From positions 77,675-141,674 of the forward strand of contig CAJUSL010000001.1 in the NCBI GenBank assembly GCA_910589135.1: a DNA stretch of 64,000 nt, written 5' to 3'. Made by a program: the position numbers and the translations under genes. This DNA comes from an uncultured Eggerthellaceae bacterium. Its GTDB lineage: Bacteria; Actinomycetota; Coriobacteriia; Coriobacteriales; Eggerthellaceae. Each line of letters starts with the position of its first letter. Positions within the stretch are counted from its first letter, which is position 1. The notes under the pieces were generated by a model, which saw nothing but the letters and a program-made list of their open reading frames with translations, made no database searches and was not told the origin of the DNA. This document shows positions 17,872-25,311 of this stretch, in pieces.

Positions 17872-20361
17872 ATGCAGGCCGACGTCGAATCCGTGCGGCA
17901 GAACATTGTCGACATGGTTCGCCACAAGTTCGCGATACCCATCGAGGAGGCAACGCCGAACCAGGTTTACGAGGCGGTGGGCCTGTGCGTCCGCAACGAC
18001 GTCCTGGACGCCTGGATTTCCGGGCGCACGGCCACGCAGCGCACCGGCGCGAAATGCCTCATCTACCTGTCGGCCGAGTTCCTCATCGGGCGCCTGCTGA
18101 CGAACAACCTCATCAACATCGGCAAGCGCGACATCTACCGCGATGCACTTGCCCAGCTGGGCTACTCCCTCGACGCCATCGAGGAATGCGAAAGCGACCC
18201 CGCGCTTGGCAACGGGGGCCTCGGGCGCCTGGCCGCGTGCTTCCTGGACAGCCTGGCGACGATGGGCCTTCCCGCCATGGGGTATGGCATCCGCTACGAG
18301 CACGGCTTCTTCCGCCAGCAGCTCGTCGACGGCCAGCAGGTGGAAGTCCCCGACACCTGGATGCTTCATGGCGACGTGTGGGAAACCGAGCGCAGCGACC
18401 GCATCTTCGAGGTGCGGTTCGGCGGCACGGTCGAGGAGAAGTGGGGCGGCGACGGCAACCTGTGCGTCGAGTACCACGACTACCAGTCCGTTCTGGCGAA
18501 GCCTTACGACATGCCCGTCGTCGGGTTCCATTCGCCCTATATCGGCACGCTGCGGCTGTGGGCCGCCGTGGCGCCGAAGCAGCTCGACCTGGTCGAGTTC
18601 AATCGCGGCGACTACACGAACGCGGCGGCCGACCGCGAGCTCGCGGAATCCATCTCGAAGGTGCTGTACCCCGAGGACAGCCATCCGCGCGGCAAGGAAC
18701 TGCGCCTGCGTCAGCAGTATTTCCTGATTTCGGCCACCATGCAGCAGGTGGTCGACTCGCACAAGCGGCGCAACGGCGACCTGCGCACGCTGCCCGACAC
18801 CATCGCCGTGCAGATCAACGACACGCACCCGACGCTGGCCATCCCCGAGCTCATCCGCATCCTCATCGACAACGAGGGCTTTTCCTGGGAAGAGGCCGTC
18901 GACGTCGCCGAGCGCACGTTCAACTACACGAATCACACCATCATGCCCGAGGCGCTGGAGAAGTGGCCCGCGTCCCTCATGCAGACGTTGCTTCCGCGCA
19001 TCTACCGCATCATCGAGACCATCGATGCGCGTCTGCGCGACCGCATCTGGCAGCTGCATCCCGGCGATTCCGAGCGCATCGCGCGCATGGCCATCATCAA
19101 CGACGGCCAGGTGCGCATGGCGAACCTGTGCGTGCTGATGAGCGGGCACGTCAACGGCGTCTCGCAGTTGCATGGGCGCCTGTTGAAGACGCAGCTGTTC
19201 CGCGACTTCTACACCACCAATCCCGACCGATTCCTGGGAATCACCAACGGCATCACGCAGCGACGGTGGCTGGCGGTGGCCAACCCGGGGCTTGATGCGC
19301 TGGTGAACGACACTATCGGCGGCGGGTTCATGAGCGATTGGACGAAGCTGGCCGAACTTGCGCCCTATGCCGACGATCCCGTCTTCCGCGAGCAGTTTGC
19401 CCAGGTCAAGGCAGAGAACAAGCGCACGTTCGCAGAATGGCTCGAACGCACGCACGGCCTTGCGATCGACCCCGCGTCGTTCATGGACGTGCAGGCGAAG
19501 CGGCTGCACGAGTACAAGCGGCAGCTGCTGAAGGCGCTGCATATCCTCAGCGTGTACGACGGCATCGTGGAGGGCCGCATCACCGACATGCCGAAGACCA
19601 CGTTCGTGTTCGCCGCGAAGGCCGCGCCGGGGTACTGCCGTGCCAAGGACATCATTCGTCTGATCAGCGCCATTTCGAACCTCGTGGCCTCAGACGAGCG
19701 CACGCGCGACGTCATCTCGGTGGTGTTCGTGCCGAACTACGACGTGAGCACGGCCCAGCATCTCATTCCTGCCACCGACCTGTCCGAGCAGATTTCAACC
19801 GCCGGACTGGAGGCGTCGGGCACGGGCAACATGAAGTTCATGATGAACGGCGCGCTGACCATCGGCACGATGGACGGCGCCAACATCGAGATGTCCGAGC
19901 AGGTGGGGCCGGAGAATATGTTCATCTTCGGGGCGCGCGTCGAAGACCTCGACCGCATGCGCGAGGAAGGCACGTACGACCCGCAGGCACTTATGCGCGC
20001 CGACGCCCGGCTCGAGAAGGCGCTTGCCCGTCTGGTTGACGGAAGCCTGCCCACGGCCGACGGCAGCCGTTTCGAGGACCTGCATCACTCGCTGGTGCAG
20101 CCCGGTGGCGACCAGTATTTCGTGCTGCACGACTTCGACGCGTACGACAAGGCGTTCTGGGAGGCGCAGCGCGTGTATGGCGACCGCGACGAGTGGCTGA
20201 GGCGTGCGGTGCTGAATACGGCGCGCTCGGGCTACTTCAGCTCCGACCGCACCATCGCGGAATACAACGACGCCATCTGGCATCTTGAGCCGGTGGGGGT
20301 CGAAGAGGATGCGCAGAGCGCCGAAGGTGCATCGGCGGAACGCGTGCATGGCGAGGCGTAG
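17872..20361 (+). CDS. glgP: glycogen/alpha-glucan phosphorylase
   Basis: An enzyme that releases glucose-1-phosphate from alpha-1,4-glucan ends using phosphate and pyridoxal phosphate. The PLP lysine lies in EASGTGNMKFMMNGALTIG, within the usual C-terminal signature ending GTMDGANIEM. Other hallmarks are PALGNGGLGRLAACFLDSLA, AVQINDTHPTLAIPELIR and MDVQAKRLHEYKRQLL. From the ATG at 17872 it has 829 residues, the family length. The frame is open back to 17608, and an ATG at 17650 would add 74 Ser/Thr-rich residues with no family match, but the best promoter overlaps that ATG. No strong ribosome site precedes either start. It probably forms an operon with the GH13-GH77 protein six bases downstream and breaks down the glycogen made by the 3.9-9.8 kb operon. 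Confidence 0.93.
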   Translation: MQADVESVRQNIVDMVRHKFAIPIEEATPNQVYEAVGLCVRNDVLDAWISGRTATQRTGAKCLIYLSAEFLIGRLLTNNLINIGKRDIYRDALAQLGYSLDAIEECESDPALGNGGLGRLAACFLDSLATMGLPAMGYGIRYEHGFFRQQLVDGQQVEVPDTWMLHGDVWETERSDRIFEVRFGGTVEEKWGGDGNLCVEYHDYQSVLAKPYDMPVVGFHSPYIGTLRLWAAVAPKQLDLVEFNRGDYTNAAADRELAESISKVLYPEDSHPRGKELRLRQQYFLISATMQQVVDSHKRRNGDLRTLPDTIAVQINDTHPTLAIPELIRILIDNEGFSWEEAVDVAERTFNYTNHTIMPEALEKWPASLMQTLLPRIYRIIETIDARLRDRIWQLHPGDSERIARMAIINDGQVRMANLCVLMSGHVNGVSQLHGRLLKTQLFRDFYTTNPDRFLGITNGITQRRWLAVANPGLDALVNDTIGGGFMSDWTKLAELAPYADDPVFREQFAQVKAENKRTFAEWLERTHGLAIDPASFMDVQAKRLHEYKRQLLKALHILSVYDGIVEGRITDMPKTTFVFAAKAAPGYCRAKDIIRLISAISNLVASDERTRDVISVVFVPNYDVSTAQHLIPATDLSEQISTAGLEASGTGNMKFMMNGALTIGTMDGANIEMSEQVGPENMFIFGARVEDLDRMREEGTYDPQALMRADARLEKALARLVDGSLPTADGSRFEDLHHSLVQPGGDQYFVLHDFDAYDKAFWEAQRVYGDRDEWLRRAVLNTARSGYFSSDRTIAEYNDAIWHLEPVGVEEDAQSAEGASAERVHGEA

Positions 20362-20367
20362 CCCCCT

Positions 20368-23300
20368 TTGACCGACCTCGCCCATCTGACACGAGCGTTT
20401 TCGCACGACCCGGTGCGCAGGCAGGACCGCTCGCCTGCGGGTGCGGTTCCGGCCGGCACGCAGGTCGATTTGGTTCTGCGGGCGGAAGCGGCCGTACGTG
20501 GCTGCGTGCACGAGGCGTTGCTGGTGGTCGACGATGCGCAGGGCGACACCGTGGGCAGCACGCCGATGGAGGCGTGCGCGGAAGGATACCGGGCGCGCGT
20601 GGACACGGCGGGCGAGCCGCGCGTTCTGTTCTACTGGTTCGTCGTGCGCACCGACGCGGGCGCCATCGTGCACGGTGCCAGGCAGGACGGCCTTGCGACG
20701 GCGGGCAGTTCGAGGGTGTGCCAGATGTGCCGGGAGACGCATGCTCTCGACGTGCTCGGCGACGATGGGGACAGGATTCGCTGTCGCGACGGAGCCGACG
20801 TGGCGGAGTGGCCGGGCCCTATTGCCGCACCTTTCCAGCTGACGGCGTACGACCCGGCGTTCGCGACACCGGATTGGTACGCGGGCAGCGTCATGTACCA
20901 GATATTCCCCGACAGGTTCGCCCGAGGCGTCGAAGGCATTCGTCGCGATGGGGTGGAATCGCACGTGCGCCGCGGGTGGCCCGTGCAGCTGCACGAGGAC
21001 TGGAACGAGCCGCCTGCCTGGGGAGACTCTTACGATCCGGTCGATTTTTTCGGGGGGACGTTCGCTGGCATCGAGCAGAGGCTGGACTATCTGGCGTCGC
21101 TCGGCGTTGGCACCGTGTATCTGAACCCCATCTGCGAGGCGCGGTCCAACCATCGCTACGACACGGGCGACTATCGGCAGGTCGACCCCATTCTGGGCAC
21201 GTGGGAAGACTTCGAGCGCTTGAGCGAAGCGGCCGCTAAGCGTGGGATCCGCATCGTTTTGGACACCGTGCTGTCGCACACGGGCGCCGCCAGCCGCTAT
21301 TTCAATCTGGACGGATCGTACGACTCGCTGGGAGCGGCGCAGGACGAATGCTCGCCCTACCGTTCGTGGTACGACTTCGCGCACCCCACGCAGTACGCGC
21401 CCTACCGCTGCTGGTGGAACGACCCCACGCTTCCCGAAGTCGAGGAACACGATCCCTCTTGGCAGGCTTTCGTGTTCGGGGACGGCCTTCTGGCCGAATG
21501 GGTTCGCCATGGAGCCGGCGGCTTGCGTTTGGACGTGGCCGACGAGATTCCCGACGACGTGCTGGAGAAAGTGCGCCAGGCCGTCAAGGCCGCGTCGCCC
21601 GATGCCGTCGTCATCGGCGAGGTGTGGGAAGACCCCACCACCAAGGAAAGCTACGGCGCGCGTCGCACGTACGCGCTGGGCCGGTCGCTCGACACGGTGA
21701 TGAACTACCCGTTGCGCGCGAGCCTTCTGCGGTTCGCGCTCGGGCACACGGACGCCCCGCAGCTCGCCACCTTCCTCAAGATGCAGCAATCGAACTACCC
21801 GGCCCCGCTGCACCGCGGGCTGATGAACCTGCTTTCGACGCACGACGTGGAGCGCGTGCGCAGCGTGCTCGATTTGGGCATGGAGTTCCGCGACCGGCCG
21901 CGCGACGAGCAGGCGGCCCTGGTGGCCGGCATCGACAGCGAGGCCGACGCGCGTGGCGCGCTGCTGCAGCGCCTGCTTGCCTGCATCATATATATGCTGC
22001 CGGGCGTGCCATGCCTGTATTACGGCGACGAGCGCGGCATGCAGGGAGGCCGCGATCCGTTCGACCGGGCGACGTTTCCCTGGGACGGCGAGCGGGCCGA
22101 CTGCGGGCGCGACGTGACCGGCTTTTATCGGGCGCTTGGGAAGCTGCGTTCGCGGTCCGAGGTGTTGAAGCGGGGAAGCGCGGCGTTCTATTCCTACGGG
22201 AAGGACGTCGCATGCGTCTTGCGCATGGCGGCCGAAGGCGTGACGCTCGACGGCGCCTTGCTGTGCGTCGCCAACCGCTCCGACGAGCAGGTTGACTTCG
22301 TGATCGACCTGGTGGATGCATCCGCCGGGCTTTCTGCTGCCGAAGCGCGCGCCTTGCGGTTCGACGGGGCCGTGCCGCGCTGCGTGCTGGCCACCGACGA
22401 AAGCGGCAACCTGCCTGCATGGAAGGCAACCCTGGAGGACGGCATCTTCCGCAGCACGGTGGGGCCGCGCCAGGCATGCGTGTTCCGGCTTGACGCCGGT
22501 TTGCAGAAGCCGCTCGGCAAGGGGCTCGGCGTCATCTGCCACATCACGTCGGTTCCCAACGAAGACGCTGTGGGCGGGCGAGTCGGCCCTGGCACGCTGG
22601 GTGCTCCGGCGAAGCGGTTCGTCGACGTGCTTGCGAAGCATGGCGTGCGCTACTGGCAGATTCTGCCGCTGAACCCCACCGACGAATACGGCTCGCCCTA
22701 TGCGGGGCTGTCGGCTTTCGCCGGCAACACGCGCCTGCTCGAAGCCGGCACCGTGCTTGACGACGCGGTTGCGGACACGGCTGCTTGCCGGGCCTTCGTC
22801 GAGGCAAACCGTGAGTGGCTGGTTCCCTATGCGACGTTCGTTGCCATCAAGCGGGAAACCGGCGGCGCGCTTTGGCGCGACTGGCCCGAACGCTATCGCC
22901 GCTGGACGCCGGCGCTTGCCAACGATCCTGCGCTCGCCGACGGCATCCGTGCCGAGTGCGTGCGTCAGTTCGCGTTCGACCAGCAGTGGCGCGACCTGCG
23001 CGTTTATGCCAGCCAGCGCGGCGTGAGCATCGTCGGCGACCTGCCCATGTACGTGTCGGCCGATTCCGCCGACGCCTGGGTGCATCCGGAATACCTGGCG
23101 CTTGACGCGGAGGGACGCTTGACCAGCCAAGGCGGCGTGCCGCCCGACCAGTTCTCGGCCGAGGGCCAGCTGTGGGGCAACCCTACGTACGACTGGGACG
23201 CGCTTGCCGCCAACGGCTACGACTGGTGGCTCGCCCGGTTCCAGCGCGCGTTCGAATGGTACGACTTCGTGCGCATCGACCACTTCCTGGGCTTCGAGTC

Positions 23301-23817
23301 GTACTATGCCGTGCCTGCCGGCGCGCAGGCGACCGAAGGCGCGTGGCTGCCTGGGCCGGGCATCGAGCTGTTCCGCGCGGCCTACGAACGCTTCGGCCCG
23401 CTGCCCGTCATCGCCGAGGACCTGGGCATCGTCACGCCGCAGGTGCAGCAGCTGCTGGCCGAGACCGGCTTTACCGGCATGGACGTCGTACAGTTCTTCG
23501 ACGGCGACCCCGTGCAATGGTGGCAGCCGCAGCCGGGGAAGGCGTGCTTCACCAGCACGCACGACACGCAGACGCTGCTGGGTTGGGTGAAGCGGCGCTA
23601 CGGCCTTGGGGGCGCGGGCGAGGACGGGGCGCGGGAGGCAAGGCGCATCGCCGACGAGCTGATGGCGCGCGTGACGTCTTCGGATGCGGGCGTGGCGTTC
23701 GTGTCGCTGCAGGACGTGCTGCGCCTGGACGATGCGGCGCGCATGAACGTGCCCGGCACGGCGGAAGGAAACTGGGCCTGGCAGGCCACGCAGCGCGACC
23801 TCGACCGGTGGGAATAG
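20368..23817 (+). CDS. GH13 alpha-glucosidase/amylase fused to GH77 4-alpha-glucanotransferase
   Basis: A 1149-residue two-enzyme protein. An N-terminal domain is followed by a GH13 barrel at about 165-610 with nucleophile Asp389 (GGLRLDVADE), acid/base Glu418 (VVIGEVWED) and Asp493 (LLSTHDVERV). Residues of about 710-1149 are a MalQ-type GH77 domain with Asp971 (FVRIDHFLGFESYY), Glu1017 (VIAEDLGIVTP) and Asp1066 (STHDTQTLLGW). GH77 moves maltodextrin segments; GH13 probably cleaves alpha-glucosidic bonds. Together they could trim phosphorylase limit dextrin, since no separate debranching gene is seen. The start is TTG seven bases after the glgP stop, without a good ribosome site; coupling to glgP is likely, and a slightly later start is possible. 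Similar fusions exist in other anaerobes. Confidence 0.88.
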   Translation: MTDLAHLTRAFSHDPVRRQDRSPAGAVPAGTQVDLVLRAEAAVRGCVHEALLVVDDAQGDTVGSTPMEACAEGYRARVDTAGEPRVLFYWFVVRTDAGAIVHGARQDGLATAGSSRVCQMCRETHALDVLGDDGDRIRCRDGADVAEWPGPIAAPFQLTAYDPAFATPDWYAGSVMYQIFPDRFARGVEGIRRDGVESHVRRGWPVQLHEDWNEPPAWGDSYDPVDFFGGTFAGIEQRLDYLASLGVGTVYLNPICEARSNHRYDTGDYRQVDPILGTWEDFERLSEAAAKRGIRIVLDTVLSHTGAASRYFNLDGSYDSLGAAQDECSPYRSWYDFAHPTQYAPYRCWWNDPTLPEVEEHDPSWQAFVFGDGLLAEWVRHGAGGLRLDVADEIPDDVLEKVRQAVKAASPDAVVIGEVWEDPTTKESYGARRTYALGRSLDTVMNYPLRASLLRFALGHTDAPQLATFLKMQQSNYPAPLHRGLMNLLSTHDVERVRSVLDLGMEFRDRPRDEQAALVAGIDSEADARGALLQRLLACIIYMLPGVPCLYYGDERGMQGGRDPFDRATFPWDGERADCGRDVTGFYRALGKLRSRSEVLKRGSAAFYSYGKDVACVLRMAAEGVTLDGALLCVANRSDEQVDFVIDLVDASAGLSAAEARALRFDGAVPRCVLATDESGNLPAWKATLEDGIFRSTVGPRQACVFRLDAGLQKPLGKGLGVICHITSVPNEDAVGGRVGPGTLGAPAKRFVDVLAKHGVRYWQILPLNPTDEYGSPYAGLSAFAGNTRLLEAGTVLDDAVADTAACRAFVEANREWLVPYATFVAIKRETGGALWRDWPERYRRWTPALANDPALADGIRAECVRQFAFDQQWRDLRVYASQRGVSIVGDLPMYVSADSADAWVHPEYLALDAEGRLTSQGGVPPDQFSAEGQLWGNPTYDWDALAANGYDWWLARFQRAFEWYDFVRIDHFLGFESYYAVPAGAQATEGAWLPGPGIELFRAAYERFGPLPVIAEDLGIVTPQVQQLLAETGFTGMDVVQFFDGDPVQWWQPQPGKACFTSTHDTQTLLGWVKRRYGLGGAGEDGAREARRIADELMARVTSSDAGVAFVSLQDVLRLDDAARMNVPGTAEGNWAWQATQRDLDRWE

Positions 23818-23856
23818 CCGGCCCCTCGCCGTCCGGCTGCCCGGTGTCGGGCGTTG

Positions 23857-25140
23857 TTAGCCGCCTTGCAGTTCCCCTTCCAGGACCTCGGTGCCTTCCA
23901 GGATCTCGGTGAGGATCGTGTCGCGGTTGAGGGGCTTCCCCGAGATCACGCGGTTCGCCACATCCTGAAACGCCTCGACCAGCTCGGTTGCACAGAAGAG
24001 CCGATGTTTCGAAAGGCGTCCGCTTTCTGCGATGTATCCGCACTTCAACAGCGCGTGCATGGCGTTGTTCGTCGCCGAGAAGCTTCGGTCGAGCTTTTCG
24101 GCTGCGATGGCTACGGTAAGGTAGGGCCATTCCAGGAACAGCTTCGCAAGGTCCATCACGGTGGAGTCGCTGCGCACGGCGTCGATTTTCTTCTGCGCAT
24201 TCGTCCACAAGGCGTCCAGCACGTTCATGCAGATCTGGGCGACCCTGGTCGATATGTTCGTGCAGAACGCCGTGGACTGGAACACCGCCTTCACGATTTC
24301 GGGCGTGAAGGAGCCTTTGGCGATGCTCGTCATGTTGCTGGCAATGGACTGGGTGTGCTGCTTGACGTTGAGGGAAGGGCCGACGGCGAGGGGGGCGATG
24401 GAGCCCGTCAGCAGGCCCCTTCGGTAGAACACCACGTACGAGAAAATCCGCTCGAACGCATCGAGGTTTCCGGCGTACGGCTTCATGAGCTGCAGGTGGG
24501 CGTGCGACAATTCGGCTTGGACCGACACCAGCAAGGTGTTCGAGTTGACCAGGTCGACATATTCCCGAAGCAGCTCGTCGTACTGCTCGTTGCCGAAAGC
24601 GGGGCCTTCCCTTGCGTCGGGTTCGAAGTCGTCGATGCCGGACTCTTCCAGGTCGGAAAGCAGCCCGATTTCGCTTTCGTTGTAAAGGCGTCTGACTGCG
24701 CTGAAGATGTTCTGATCGATGTGCATCCCGGCGCCAATGTTCCGAGAAACCCATTCGACGGTTTTCATGTACCGATAGCAGACGACGTCGCCGAGCCCGT
24801 TTGCGAGCCCGGACTTTTTGGCGAGCCTGACGAGCGAGGTGTTGTCGTCGTCCGAGAACGGGGAGTTCATCACCGCCGCCTCGAGGGTTGCAACGTCTTC
24901 GTACCGCACGCGCCTTCCGTCGATGCTGCTCGAGCAAATCGCATCGATCCGCAGCAGCTGCCGTTTCAGAGCGGTCCGCAGCTTGCATTTCGATGCCATG
25001 GCGTCGAAATGCGCAAGCTTCGATTCCGACGACGCCAGGACGCCGGCAGTGTCTAGGTCGATGAATATGCCTTCATATCGCGGAAGCTTTGTCACAGCCG
25101 ACTCTCTCGATAGGCCAATCAATGCGGCAAACCATCTCAT
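23857..25140 (-). CDS. Fic-fold protein with degenerate active site and C-terminal winged helix, probable regulator of cassette B
   Basis: A 427-residue protein laid out like Fic-family proteins. It has an N-terminal helical part with SSSIDGRRVRYEDV (compare the SSxIEG motif), a central helical core, and a C-terminal winged helix (ALLKCGYIAESGRLSKHRLF). Where active Fic enzymes carry HPFxxGNGR, residues 213-231 read HAHLQLMKPYAGNLDAFER: the catalytic His is Lys and the GNGR loop is broken, so AMP transfer is unlikely. The ATG at 25140 lies ten bases after a TATAAT -10 on the minus strand, so the message is probably near-leaderless. ATGs at 25185 or a start at 25209 fall upstream of that promoter, within a palindrome. 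It is divergent from the cassette B molybdoenzyme, and a DNA-binding regulatory role is the best reading. The Fic assignment rests on motif alignment by eye. Confidence 0.7.
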   Translation of the reverse strand: MRWFAALIGLSRESAVTKLPRYEGIFIDLDTAGVLASSESKLAHFDAMASKCKLRTALKRQLLRIDAICSSSIDGRRVRYEDVATLEAAVMNSPFSDDDNTSLVRLAKKSGLANGLGDVVCYRYMKTVEWVSRNIGAGMHIDQNIFSAVRRLYNESEIGLLSDLEESGIDDFEPDAREGPAFGNEQYDELLREYVDLVNSNTLLVSVQAELSHAHLQLMKPYAGNLDAFERIFSYVVFYRRGLLTGSIAPLAVGPSLNVKQHTQSIASNMTSIAKGSFTPEIVKAVFQSTAFCTNISTRVAQICMNVLDALWTNAQKKIDAVRSDSTVMDLAKLFLEWPYLTVAIAAEKLDRSFSATNNAMHALLKCGYIAESGRLSKHRLFCATELVEAFQDVANRVISGKPLNRDTILTEILEGTEVLEGELQGG

Positions 25141-25311
25141 GAACAGGGAAATTATATTGCGGAATACGGGGGCAAGCTGCAACATTGCAACTTCCCCCGT
25201 AGCCTGCAATGAGTCGGGCCAGCAACAGACTATTCTTCATGAAGATAACACACGGCGCGCGAAGCGCTCCATATCATCTCCCCAATGTCAAAGAGCTGGA
25301 TTGGAGGGGAG
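25141..25311. promoter_or_regulatory. divergent control region of cassette B with 37-bp palindrome
   Basis: A TATAAT (complement at 25151-25156) serves the Fic-like gene. Upstream of it an interrupted palindrome spans 25165-25201, with outer arms TACGGGGG / CCCCCGTA and inner arms TGCAA / TTGCA. This is well placed as an operator overlapping the -35 region of the Fic-like gene and upstream of cassette B. A 10-bp palindrome CTTCATGAAG lies at 25235-25244. Confidence 0.55.

Noticed and set aside
19795..23562. Very long open frame on the minus strand opposite glgP and the GH13-GH77 gene
   Set aside because: It is a mirror of high-GC third-position codons on the opposite strand; it has no recognisable domain and is rich in Arg, Ala and His. 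The plus-strand proteins carry intact active sites.
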